Shown here piece after piece: positions 1-10,981 of a stretch of DNA of 64,000 nt. Position 1 is the stretch's first letter; each line of letters begins with the position of its first letter. A program made the position numbers and the translations under genes. The notes under the pieces are model-generated. The model saw only the letters and a list, made by a program, of their open reading frames with translations. It searched no databases and had not been told where the DNA came from. The stretch spans positions 5,332,001 through 5,396,000 of the forward strand of contig NC_070570.1 in NCBI RefSeq assembly GCF_026914185.1. The letters run 5' to 3'. The stretch is from Puccinia triticina (Eukaryota > Basidiomycota > Pucciniomycetes > Pucciniales > Pucciniaceae).

Positions 1-497
1 CATCATCCCCTCGATGACCGGAACGAACATGCCATCTTCCGGTCATCGAGGGGATTGATTAGTTCTCTCAATGACCGGAACAATCGATGTCCACTCCGTT
101 CCGGTCATCGAGGGGATGATGGACTCCTCTCGATGACCGGAACAAGCCGGCCTTCGAGAGGAATCCATCATCCGCTCGATGAGTGGAACGGGTCGGCCAT
201 CGAGGGGAGTGATACTCTTCTTGATGACCGGAACGAGCCGGCCATTGAGGGGAGTGATTGCTCTCGTTGCGGTCATCGAGAGGAGTCCATCATCCCCTCA
301 ATGACCGGAACAAACAGGCCATCTTCCGGTCGTTGAGGGGAGTGATTAGTTCTCTCAATGATCGGAACAATCGATGTCCGCTCCGTTCCGGTCATCGAGG
401 GGATGATGTATTCCCCTCGATGGCCGGCTGGTTCCGGTCATCGAGAAGAGTAATCACTCCCCTCGATGGCCGGCCCGTTCCGGTCATCAAGAATGTG
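1..497. repeat. Array of alternating inverted repeats (about 15 short copies)
   Basis: A motif of the form CCCCTCGATGACCGG and its reverse complement CCGGTCATCGAGGGG alternates about every 20-60 bases from the window start to about 475. Neighbouring copies could form a series of hairpins. A higher-order unit is visible: about 1-120 is repeated with a few changes at about 287-405, an offset near 287 bases. ORFs across the array are by-products of the repeat. The array is cut by the window edge, so its full length is unknown. Confidence 0.85.
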
Positions 498-1497
498 GTG
501 GATTGCTTTATGTGTATATACATGTGTATGTACATATGGATTTGATGGTCCAAGGACCAGGGAAGGGGGAGCAAGGGAGGGGAGTGCAGAATCCGAGGCA
601 AAAAAATAGGGGGGAGCCGTTTTTCCAAACGGAGGAAAATGGCCTGTTTTCCGCGGATTATGAGGTTGACAAATAAGCGCTATGGTACTCCGGATTCTGG
701 GCCGCTCGGATTTCACAGAAAGTTGCGAATCCCGGGCAAGATCCTTGGAATCCGCGGGCTATGGTACAGGCCCTTAAGCTCAAATATTTGAATAAATTCA
801 AAAAATGGCTCAATGCAAGCTTTTCTGGGGCCCAAAGGCCCCAGATGAGTTTGAAAAGGCCCATAAGTGGGTCAGCTATGCTAACCATAGCTGTTAGTGT
901 AGTGTAGCGCAGCGCAAATGCGCTCTTTTTTAGCATAGTGTTCTTGCAATCGTGCGCATCTGCGCTGACGCTGTGGTAGACGGAAAAGTGGAAAAATAAA
1001 AAGTTTTTTCTATGCCACATAATTACTCATACTAGGCCTCAAGACACTGTCCAATGGACCACAGAAATGGGTTCTACAGCCAATTTCACCCCTAGTCCCC
1101 ACTGGAAGCACCCCTGGACCCCGTCTAGTGTGAAGTTACACCTCATGGACACCTATCACACGGCCAGCCCCAGTAACCCAGCTTTGTCTTTCTGCTTCAA
1201 CCCAAGTTTCACAGTAGTGCCCATATACACGTTACAGGATACAAACATACATCTCCCTGTCAGGCTACCCTCATTACATATTAACTACATACACTCCTTT
1301 GTATACATAGTATGACATCATTTACGCTGTTTCTGCAGCCTCAGACTTTGTGTATACTAATTCCCCCTGTATGACAGCTCATGCAGTCTACTGTCACCTC
1401 ATGCATGCATTAGAATGTTCTTTTGTATATTCTGACATCATGTATGCACCCCTGGTATATTTAGAATGTTCTGTGGTATATTCTGACACCATTCATG
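498..1497. other. Intergenic, no gene seen; degenerate repeat copy at about 850-1020
   Basis: No convincing coding sequence. Around 860-1010 is a degenerate copy of the GCTACGCTAACGCTA-rich repeat family whose best copy lies at 20397-20776 (for example GGGTCAGCTATGCTAACC and the TGCGCTGACGC run). The rest is unique-looking AT-rich sequence. Confidence 0.5.
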
Positions 1498-1505
1498 CAC
1501 CCCTG

Positions 1506-1719
1506 TAGAGATGGCACTTGGCACCCGCCGGCAGGTACCCGTCACACTTCAGCACATAATTATATGCGCCTGCAGGCGCCCATGGCGGGTTCCAAGGGTT
1601 CAATTTTAGTAAAAATACATGCAGGGAGCTGCACACGCGCAATGGGTACCTGCAAGCGCAAAGAATTATGTGCTGAAGTGTGGCGGGTACCCTCTGGCGG
1701 GTGCCAAGTGCCATCTCTA
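1506..1719. mobile_element. Non-autonomous hAT element (214 bp, foldback MITE)
   Basis: The element starts TAGAGATGGCACTTGGCACC and ends with the matching inverted sequence GGTGCCAAGTGCCATCTCTA. It is flanked by a perfect 8-base target duplication CACCCCTG (1498-1505 and 1720-1727). The 8-base duplication and TAGAGATG-type termini are hallmarks of hAT elements. The two arms pair over roughly the outer 60 bases, so it can fold almost fully into a hairpin. It has no coding capacity and must have been moved in trans. Confidence 0.9.
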
Positions 1720-1727
1720 CACCCCTG

Positions 1728-3121
1728 AGGGGTTATGACATCATTTGTATCTACTCCCACCAGCTAAAATCCCTCACCCTGTTGTCTAGATTAGCTAAAA
1801 CCCTAACCCACAAGCCCCTTTGGGGCTCCACTTTTGTCTATAAAAGGAGCTCTCTCCACCCCCAGTGGTCTGCTCCCCAGTTCCTCACCCAGAACTCACA
1901 AGTCACCCAACACTCATCCACACTCAAATCCTAAAACCCTTATAACAATAACTCAACCCTTATAACAATAATTCAACCCTTATAACAAAGTAATTAAAAC
2001 ACTTACATGTTGCCAGTCAAACAGATTTCATCTGGAACAGACCAGACCTATCACTTAATAAAACTTGCCAAGCTGAGCTTGGTGGGTCTTGTTGACTGAT
2101 AACAGAAGGGCAGAGCTTGCAACTCCACCATACCCTTCACCATTCAGCAAAAGGGTTTCATTACCACTTTTGAGTCTTACAACGCTACACGCACAGGGTG
2201 CAAAGCTATTTTAGCTTTCAGCATAGCGTTAGCACAGATACATTTTAGATTTTAGTGTAGCGTTAACACAGATAGGCGCAATTGCGCTAACGCTAAGCAC
2301 GCAGGGTGCAAAAGAGCATGTGCTGTGCTGCGTCCGCCACTATCAAAGGTGCGTCCGCCACAGTCAAAAGTGGGTCCGCCACTATCAAAAGTGTGTCCAC
2401 CACTATCAAAAGTGCGTCCGCCACTATCAAAAGTGTGTCCGGCACTCTGAATATGTAGTGCATCCGCCATTATGAGATATGCCTCCGGCAATATTGTAAG
2501 CATCTTTGGCACCATGATATTTTTGACAGATGACCTCCTCAAAAATGTATGGCCCAGAAATGGGCCAAAAGAAGTCAAAAACACAAAAAATGTAAGTTTT
2601 TGGTGTTTTTAATGTATTTTGGAAGTTTTTCTGTCAAATATCTCTGAATGTTCAAATATTCAACAAATCAGTATTTGAAGGTCCCAAAAAACATGTTGAA
2701 TACCATTGTGCTAGTCTTTGGAATTAACAGCCTTGCTAACTTGCTGTTGTGTAAAAGCTTGCGCTTAATTTTTTTTTCCACAGGTTTTTTTTCTTGCCCC
2801 CAAAGTTTTTTTCCCCCGGAGCAAAATGATCATCCCCAATCCAGCCGATGTGGTGGGCGCTACTGTGTGTGAAATATTGTCTTTTTCAAGAAGCTTGGAC
2901 CCTTTCAATATTTTTTGTTTTGGTGGATCCTTGCAGATCCCATACTTTTCTTATATAGTTCTTGACAGCTGTTAGATGCGGCCCAAGGCTAAATCTCACC
3001 CCAGAGCCATCATCCTCCAGAAAAAAGTCAATGAGTTGACTTCAGTAAAAAGTGAGTTAATATTTGGAACCATGGCTGAAAGAACACATCTCCTGCCCCC
3101 CTCATGTTGCTGGAAAGCTGC
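1728..3121. other. Intergenic, repeats only
   Basis: No gene is supported. At 2180-2312 there is a degenerate copy of the CGCTAACGCTA repeat family, followed by a 21-base tandem array (listed separately). From about 2750 to 3121 the sequence is low-complexity and T-rich and runs into the hAT insertion. A short inverted similarity, CAAGAAGCTTGGA near 2890 and TCCAAGCTTCTTG near 6012, brackets the hAT element. It may mark an older element into which the hAT jumped. Confidence 0.5.
2331..2456. repeat. 21-base tandem repeat, 6 copies
   Basis: Six consecutive 21-base units of the form CGTCCGCCACTATCAAAAGTG, the last one diverged. Because 21 is a multiple of three, the minus strand reads as a repeated peptide (HTFDSGG-like). 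There is no sign that this is a real gene. Confidence 0.85.
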
Positions 3122-3129
3122 CCTCAGCC

Positions 3130-5865
3130 TAGGGATGTTAATTGGGCTGGGCGGCTGATGGGCCGCCCGAACCCGGCCGGGTTTGGCCCGGGCTTGGGCT
3201 GGCATTTTGGGGATTTTTCCAAAGTTGGCCCGGCCCGACAGACCCGCGCCATTAGTCGGGCCGGGGCAGGTAGCCCATTGGCCCCCCCCGTATTACCTGG
3301 GGGAACCCCCAAGCAGATATGTGATCAGGAGTTGGCAAGTTCCAAGGTGTTTGGCCTGTTACTGTACGACCGCACCTTCTTGGCAGCCACCCTCCGGAGT
3401 CCGACAACATGACAGGGTCTACCAGCAAGGAAATCAACATACAGGTGACAGCAGGACCAAATTTGCGAGCCAACAAAACCGAAGATAATGATATCCCCCA
3501 AAGTCAGACTCTGGTACCGGCGGAAAGCCAAAGCAAATCACAAGACGGCCAATCAAAGAAACAAAAACTCACCAGTGAGGTTTGGGAGCACTTCTCCAAG
3601 ATTATAGGTAAGTTATTGTTAATTTTTTTTGTGATTTCCTGAATCTCCCATCACTTCCATTCAACTTGAACTCACTCCCTCTTCTTTGCCATCTGAATTT
3701 TTAGATTCCAATATCAAAGAAAAGGCCAAGTGCAACTACTGCAATTTGAAGCTCACAGGTGCCTCAACCGCTGGAACCAACCATCTCCATCAACACTTGA
3801 GGAAATGTATATCTGACAAAGGTGGTCTTGTTGTAGCCAAACAAGGTTGGTTGAACTTTGGCGCCCCCAGCCGCTCTGTCTGGATTTATAATCAAGAACA
3901 ATCTCGTATGTGTATGGCTGAAATGGTCATACTCCATGAATATCCCTTCGCCATGGCCAAGTACAAAGGATTTATTGACTTTATGAAAGAAAATCAGCCG
4001 CAATTCAAGATGCCAGGACGTCTTACCTTGCAAAACAATTGCGTGAAGTTGTTCAACAACCAAAAGGCAACCCTTATCAAGAAGCTTGGAATGGATGCCA
4101 AGCATATTGCACTGACCACTGATTTATGGACATCGTCCAATCTCTCTGGCTACATGGTGTTTACAGCAAACTATATCAGCCCAAGCTGGGACCTGGAGAA
4201 GTTAATCATCAGTTTCCACCCGCTTCCACCTCCCCACTCAGGCCCAGCTATTTCCAACCAACTCAGCCATGTTCTTTGTGACTGGAAACTTGTCAACAAG
4301 CTTGCATTTGTCACGGTTGACAATGCAACCTCCAACACTGCGCCCATGGTTAAACTCCAACAATATGTGGACGAGCGCAGTTCTACTCCTGGTGCTGCAA
4401 CCTCTGAGTTTTTTCACTTCTGCTGCCTTGCTCATGTAATCAACTTAGTTGTCAAGGACGGGATCAAATTCGCTGGTACCGCCGTCAATTGACTACGAAG
4501 TAGTGTTCATTACATCCATGGATCTCCAAGCCGCATGGATTCCTTCAAAAAGGCCCTCACTGCAGTTGGTATCAACCTCAAGAAGAAACGTCCCTGCAAG
4601 GATGTCCCAACTTGTTGGAACTTGACTTACCTGATGATCAAGGCATCCTTGCCCTGCAAGTTAGCCTTCAAGGAACTAGCCATTCTGGACAACAATTTTG
4701 GATACTGCCTGACCAAGCTTCAATGGGATGAGCTAGCTTCCATGGAAGGGTTCCTAGAACCATTTAACCAAGGTTTGTTATTTTCTTTTCTTTGCTTATT
4801 AGTTTATTTTTTGGCCAATGTTTTGTTGAGTGACACACAGTACCCGACCATAAATTATGCCTACTGGGCAATGACAGCAATTGAGAGGCAACTCAAGGAA
4901 ATAGCAGCCAAACCAAGCAATCTAACAAACCTCAACAAAATGATTAATCCCATGAAGGCTAAGTTTGAAAAATACTGGGAGCCAGCAAAGGAACTCCTTG
5001 CAGTTGGACTCATCCTTGACCCCCGTTATAAGATGCAATATCTCCGGTTCAACCTTGAGCAACATGCAGCTGCAGATGAAGATGTCAGCAAATTTGTTGG
5101 AAAAGTAAAGTCGGCCATCTTTGGACTTTGGAACCTGTATGTTCCAGCGCCATCATCTGTCACAGGCCTGACCAACAGTGAAGTCCAACCTTCCTCAAAA
5201 AAGAAGGCCATCAACAAGGATTTGACTGGCTTCCATCAATATATTGCCGGCACCATTGACACATCACCTAACGCACCGGCCGCTGAGTTGGATCTCTACC
5301 TTGAGGAACAGAACCTCATCCTCTCCGACAATGATGATTTGGAGTTTGATCTGCCTGGCTGGTGGAAATTGAACGCTGCTTGATTCCCATCACTCTTGGA
5401 GATTGCCAGGACAGTACTCATGATCCCAACAACATCAGTAGCATCCAAGTCGGCTTTCTCCACTGGTGGACGTGTTCTGGATGAATATTGAATGCACCTC
5501 AATGAAGAATCAGTTGAGGCATTGATATGCACTCAAGACTGGATCAAGGCGGCCATGTAGGGAAATTTGTTTTTTTGCCTCCTTTTTCATTATGTATGTA
5601 TTTTTGTATTGTTATTGTGTTTTCCTTCCCTTGCAATAAGGTCGGAGCACATTATAACAAAGTAAAATGCAAAAAAAAAATGTTTGTTATAAAAAAAATG
5701 GACTTTTTTTTTTTGGCTGGGGCCCGCCGGCGGCCCGGGTCATAAACGGGTTTGGGTTGGGTTGGCATTTGGAAGGAACTGGCCCGGCCCGACCCGTCCA
5801 CTAACTTCCTGGGCTTAGCCGGGCCGTCCCATGGGCAGCCTGAGCCCGCCCAATTATCATCTCTA
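3130..5865 (+). mobile_element. hAT (Ac-like) DNA transposon, decayed, with intact termini and target duplication
   Basis: The left end TAGGGATGTTAATTGGGC and the right end GCCCAATTATCATCTCTA form imperfect terminal inverted repeats of the Ac-like TAGGGATG class. Immediately outside is a perfect 8-base duplication, CCTCAGCC (3122-3129 and 5866-5873), which fixes both boundaries. Subterminal regions are very GC-rich, with many GGCCCGG/CCGGGCC motifs that may be transposase binding sites. The interior encodes a broken hAT transposase. The clean duplication suggests a single insertion with no later excision. Confidence 0.93.
3409..5560 (+). pseudogene. hAT transposase, interrupted by three in-frame TGA codons
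   Basis: Exon 1 runs from the ATG at 3409 to 3607 and splices to 3705, giving a BED-type zinc finger (WEHFSKI, then CNYCNLKL and HLHQHLRKC). Further on are the hAT core motifs TTDLWTS and TVDNATSN (about 4110-4340) and the C-terminal region with LILDPRYKM (about 5010). The dimerisation segment, with SKSAFSTGGRVLDE, follows to the stop at 5558-5560. All of it lies in one frame but is interrupted by TGA at 4490-4492, 5381-5383 and 5489-5491. Arginine (CGA) would fit well at each of them, so C-to-T change is the likely cause. It should be non-functional. A further intron near 4773-4840 is possible but not certain. Confidence 0.9.
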
Positions 5866-5873
5866 CCTCAGCC

Positions 5874-6636
5874 TGAACGGAGGGGCCAACGGAGCCCGGG
5901 ATTGTTACGCCAGCTGCAAGGACAAGAGATATGTGGGATAATTGAATCCAAAGTTAATTTCCATGAATCTGAAAATAAAGCCATACAATGAAACAAAAAA
6001 AAAAAAAAAATGTCCAAGCTTCTTGAAAAACACAATGTGTTATCACATGCCTTGGCTAAGATTTTTTTTTGGCCAGCACATTTTATTTTTGTACAAAATG
6101 CACAAGCCTCCATGGACTTGCTGTAGGTCATTGGCTACTATGTGTTGCCACCGTTAAAGACAGCCAGGATGAAACAACATGGATTAAAAAAATACACAAG
6201 GGACTGAACAGCGGTTGCGCTGTTATCATTGTTCCAGCAGTTGAAAGTACAGATTCTACAAGAGAATTGGAAATGAATCTGTTGGAGGTAGAGCTCAGGG
6301 AATTTATAGAGTTCATTACATCTCAATGGAATGAGTCTAAATAGTATCTACAAGAGTATGTGACAGGCCACGTAGTCAAGGCCTCTGTACATGTCATCTA
6401 CATGTACCAACAGGACCTAGGAAAGCCCCTATGGAACACAGTAACCTAAATTCCCATATTTTTGAAAATTCATACATTTTTGCAGCTCATTCATACACGT
6501 TTTGTGTGTAGGTTCAGAGCTTGGTCTAAAATTTCATACAAACTTTGTGCCTATGTTTTTTTGCCAGCATTGATGCTGACACCAAGGGGGGGGTGGAGAG
6601 GGGGTGCAAGACAAGAAAAAAACTGGAAACCAGACT
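5874..6636. other. Intergenic; possible remnant ORF
   Basis: Between two hAT elements. A 91-codon plus-strand ORF at 6069-6344 and an open stretch at about 5874-5990 look mildly protein-like but match no family I recognise. They may be remains of an older element split by the hAT insertion. An A-tract lies at about 5995-6010. Confidence 0.35.
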
Positions 6637-6644
6637 ACTGTAAC

Positions 6645-7193
6645 TAGGGCTGGACCCTAAAGATGGGGTGGATGGGTATACCCAGATATCCAACCCAACG
6701 GGTTGGGGGCCGGCAGTGCTCTCTTCAAAAAATACCCGTTGGGTATTCTCGGGTATAAAAGTCGGGACACTCTGCTGATTTCATGGGGACCAACGGGTAT
6801 TTGGTCTCAGGGGTTGAGCACACCGGCCTTGCGTCTTGCAGCGGCGCAAGGCTGGTGTGCTCAACTTTTTGCGCCATCTGGCCGCCCAAGGCGCGGCATG
6901 AATAGGCATCCGGGTGCTCACACCTGATGCCAAAGCCCTGGGGAAGTTGTCTCAGGCATAAACGTCCCGAATAGGCGTAAGAGACCGGGTACCCGCGGGT
7001 ATGCCCTATAGTTGTGGGATATATCCGCGGGTACCCTCCGCAAAAAATACCTGCATCTACCCGTCTACCCAACCTGCTATCCGCAGGTATTTCTACGGGA
7101 GCAAAACCTCTGGTCTTACTCCTTGGGTATTCCCAACAGGTATTACCACAGCAGGGCTGGAGGCTCTTGGGTATCAACCGGGGTCCAGCCCTA
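6645..7193. mobile_element. Non-autonomous hAT element (549 bp)
   Basis: The ends are TAGGGCTGGACCC and GGGTCCAGCCCTA, a perfect 13-base terminal inverted repeat. They are flanked by a perfect 8-base target duplication ACTGTAAC (6637-6644 and 7194-7201). The interior is full of GGGTAT/ATACCC and CGGGTAT motifs in both orientations, probably binding sites for a transposase. ORFs inside are by-products. The terminus differs from the other hAT elements here, so it belongs to a different subfamily. Confidence 0.92.
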
Positions 7194-7201
7194 ACTGTAA
7201 C

Positions 7202-7966
7202 TGTTGAGGGGGGGGGGATGGGGTCACTTGGGCAGGGTTAATATTCATAAGAAGGACAGAAAGTGGGATGCAACCTGTGGATGGATTGGGTGGCGCAGGG
7301 GGAGGTGGATTGATATACTTTGTATATACTTGTGGTGTTGGTACTGGAGCCGCAGCCAGAGGGTAGGTGGGTGTGGCACTGCTCCATCCTTAAACTGTAG
7401 ACTCAATTCAGACTGAAAAATCATTACAGACAAGGCTTTGAACCTTAGCTTGAGCCCCTGAGTCTCATACATTTTTGGTTACTACCCCCCTTGCCCTCAG
7501 GAAAAATTCATACAATTGAGGTGAGTACCTTTACCGGCCAACATGACCATTCATACATCTGGGGTGCGTAGGTTATTTGGATTTTGACAAAAAAATCATA
7601 CATTTTGGTTATTGTGTTCCATAGGGGCTTTCCTGGATGCTGTATCAACAGAATCAAGCCAGCATATATGCTTTTAGGCTTTCGACCCATTCGGCCAATC
7701 CGACTTGGCCGAGATAATCATTTAATGATGGCTCCAACTGTTCTGTCTTGCATTCATGTCTGCTCGTTGTCTTGCCGCTGCCGAGTTCTTGGACTTTGAT
7801 TGTCAACCCGGTGCCAAATCGAAACTTCGGTGCCAAGAATCTGACACACAAACACAGACAGCAGGGCATTTTGCAGGTGGTGAGATGTGCAGGGAAGTCG
7901 CAGAAGCATGTCAGTTCAGAATCATGGTGCTTGAATGGAGATGCCGGATTCGTGAGGATTGGGGCA
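7202..7966. other. Intergenic, 3' side of Med17
   Basis: No coding sequence supported. A G-run at 7206-7216 and T/G-rich sequence follow the hAT element. The part nearest 7966 is the probable 3' untranslated region of the minus-strand Med17 gene. Confidence 0.4.
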
Positions 7967-8665
7967 TCAAAAGAGCACTAACATTTTACGGCGGATAGAT
8001 TGGCAGACTAGGCCAGTGGGTGCTTGTTTGATCATGATTTCTTCAACACCGATCATCTCGACCGATAGATCTATGATAGACTGGTTGATACCATTAACCA
8101 GCACGCTGTACAATTGGTCAGGTCCGATTCTCATCGGCTCATCCTTCAACCAGAACGAGATGACGACCGGACAAGTAATAGAAAAGGTGATCGAGCGTCT
8201 GTCTAACGTGACTTTAGCAAGCAGAAGGACGTTTGGACGCGGTGGACCGTGAGGGATTTCTTGGACACTCACCGGCCCATGATACGCAATGTCGCAGTCC
8301 CACCCACTTCCAGCTTATGTGGAGGGGTGTGGCTCCTTCCGCAAAGCAGATTGACCATTTCCGAGGCGCTTTCCAAGATCGGATCCAGCTCTCCTTCGAC
8401 TTCCAACATCGTGGGCTTCAGATCCGAGACAGCTTCCCGAAATAATTTGTGCAGCCGGTGTGTGTAAATAGCAAAGACGATCAGGTCAAGGACTGGTTCT
8501 AGGATCTTCGGGTGAGAGGGTTGAGTGTTGGGGTTGATGAGGCCGATGGCGTAAGATCTACGTGATCTGTATATTGAGATCATCAAGAGTCGAATCAGCG
8601 CCGAAATGAGCCTGCACTTGGACGACTTCTCAGTGGTGCTTTCCGTCTCCTCGTGACTTTCAAGC

Positions 8666-8708
<43 letters not shown>

Positions 8709-10270
8709 AGTTCAATCAACTGAGTCACAATTTCGGTTGAGCAGTGAATTGATCAGTGAGAAATGGAATACCATTTCGAAACAAATCTCGGCATCCTCCC
8801 AGAAGCCTTTGACGACGACTGAGCGATCTGAAGTCGAGGTTCGATAGGTAGTAGATGATTGGGCTTCCTTAGAAATCTGAAATTCTCCAAGCAAGCGTTC
8901 TTACAATGAACCTATCCGATCGAGCCCAGGACGGAAAGGTGCTTACCTCTCCAAAGATCTCTTCTTCCAAAACTTCGGCGCGCGCAAGCTCCAAGTCTTC
9001 TCCGAATGGAAGAGCATCGGTCTCCTGGAGATTACAGCTATCCCAGGGTGAGAAACACTCGATCGGTTGGTTGGGTAGGGTGAGAACGATGGTGAGCCGT
9101 CGTCTGGGGCGAGGAGGTAGCTTGAGAGAGATTTTGGTCGAGTCGTGATTGTCAAGGTTGAGGGGCTGTAGACTTGCGAATGACGATGCGCGCAAAGCCT
9201 CAGCCGCTAGAGATAGAGGCAATCCAGGATCGTAAAGTTGTGCCCGAGCAAGGATAAGGGGGTAAAAACAAGTGAGAAGTCTGCAAACCAACCTTCGGTG
9301 GTGGCATAAGCTATCCCGATCTCTTTTGCTGCTCTCTCGGCACCCCTTCCCATCAGGCTCAGCTCAGCCCCCGGCCTGGCACCTTTCGGCCTCAAATTCC
9401 AACCGGCCTCCCTGAGTTTGAGGAGAGTATCCCATTCGTTTTGAGAGCGTTTTGCTTCGCGAGCGATTTCAGCTGCGGCGCGCTTCAAGAGAGACGAGGC
9501 GTTTTTGGCAGCTTTCTGTTTGCGCATCAGCGAGACGGCAGAGTTGATGAGCGTGATCGGTTCGGGTTGTGGTGTGAGATGGTTCAGAGAGTGAGTCATT
9601 GGCGCGATTCCGCCGGAGGGTAGTGGGAGACTGGAGGTATCGACTGCCTCGGGGGCCAATGGGGCGAGGAGGGTGTTGAGCAGGTCCAATCCTGTAGACA
9701 GTTCTCCACTCATGACTCTGTGTGGAACGGAGGATGAGGGGTTAGTTTACGTCATGAATCGATCGATCGACACCGAAGTAGGCATACACGAAGCTCACAG
9801 TAGCTGATGGACCATCTGCATCCTCATTTCCCACAACTCATCTACCGTTATTGTTTCGGAGGATGTTGAAGGTTTGTTTTCGGTAGCATCCTCTCCGCCG
9901 CGCTTTGGAACTTCCGGTTCTGGCTCAGTTTTCTGTTTCTGATTTTCGATGCTTTCGATGGTCAATTGAGAGAAATCGCCACGTTCGACCCATAGGCGTT
10001 TGAGATTGGAGGTCAGCTTGGAGGCCTGATCTTGTCTATGTATATATTTTATTTTGGCGGGATGGAGGACGATGTGTGAGTATTGAAGACACGCTTTTGG
10101 TTAGTTATGCAGATCGCTCACGGTTCCTTCCATATCTTGGCACCACCATCGGAGAAGTCCCATAGGATGTCCTTCTGTGCGGATGCCGGGTCGCGGTCGG
10201 CGGGAAGGTCGTTGGCCAAGAGACGGGGTGCGGGTGGGGCGAGGGCTATGGAGGGGTGTCTGTCTCCCAT
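7967..10270 (-). CDS. MED17: Mediator of RNA polymerase II transcription subunit 17
   Basis: Seven exons on the minus strand: 10270-10122, 10035-9799, 9717-9293, 9206-8947, 8876-8772, 8664-8273 and 8198-7967. They join in frame to 599 codons plus stop. Recognisable Med17/Srb4 features are KDILWDF near the start, LWVERGDFSQLTIESI, ELWEMRMQMVHQLL followed by GELSTGLDLLNTLL, LLKLREAGWNLRPKGA, the EEEIFGEISKEAQ segment and the C-terminal LRI...SITFSI part. Med17 is a scaffold of the Mediator head that links activators to RNA polymerase II in the nucleus. The start is the first ATG in the conserved frame after an upstream stop. A further upstream exon cannot be excluded. The gene is divergent from the P4-ATPase. 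No defects are seen. Confidence 0.88.
8672..8701. repeat. (GA)n microsatellite in a Med17 intron
   Basis: About 15 GA units. On the coding (minus) strand this is a CT-run starting 7 bases upstream of the intron's 3' splice site (GTGCTAG), so it serves as an unusually long pyrimidine tract. Confidence 0.9.
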
Positions 10271-10981
10271 CGGGCCGGAGTGGAGCAGGATGGGTGACGC
10301 GCCGAGCCGCTGGAACGGCGGCCGCACACAGGGATGTCATGCGTGTGTGACAGCCTGTGGACACAGCCATGTCACAAGGCAGCTCAGACTGCTCGGGACT
10401 CGGGAGGCTTGCTTCGGGCCGGTCAGGCAGGCCCGGCAAACTGTGGGGCATTAATTGTGTTCAGCTATGTATGTACAGTATTCCCATCCCCGGTCTAGCC
10501 TCTAGGTGGCTGGCAGCTGAGCTCCTTTGTGGAGCAATTAGCAATACACGTTTAATCAGCCTCATACTTGCACGTGGCTGCCACCCCATAATTCGCATTT
10601 TGTGAGTGGGCGGTTGATGGTTCAAACTTCAGAGAAGGGGTGGTACATACAACAACTGGACTGCTTGATGAGTTTGCAGTTCGAAGGATTGGATTGGATT
10701 GAGGAGGTGCTTGTTATTACTTTTTTTGGATGCAGCCCCTGGCTTGGCGAGTGGTGACTGTGAGCCTGAGAGTGGTGCGACAATACAATCATCGGCATGC
10801 ACGCCATGCGGCTGGGTTGTCATGGTCAGGGTGGCAAACCCAGAGCGAATCCGGTTGGCTCTAATTTTCCCTTCTCCCACACAAAAAACCCACCCTGAAC
10901 ATCCTCCTCACTCCCAACCAGCAACCACCATGCAGCCCTGAACGAGCAGCGGTCAACAGCCAAACAGCACCCAGCCAAGCC
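10271..10981. promoter_or_regulatory. Shared divergent upstream region of Med17 and the P4-ATPase gene
   Basis: About 710 bases separate the two start codons. It must hold both promoters and 5' untranslated regions. No single site can be assigned from the sequence. The end next to the ATPase is C/A-rich (10880-10981), typical of a fungal 5' leader. Confidence 0.5.

Noticed and set aside
1..545. Tandem palindromes as a possible CRISPR array
   Set aside because: The repeats alternate in orientation, spacers are not unique and of even length, and the surrounding genes are fungal with introns.
6725..7177. 150-codon minus ORF
   Set aside because: Lies wholly inside the 549-bp non-autonomous hAT element and is made of its GGGTAT/ATACCC repeats.
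6645..7193. Telomere-like repeat because of repeated GGGTAT motifs
   Set aside because: Motifs occur in both orientations and irregularly, inside an element with clear inverted ends and an 8-base duplication.
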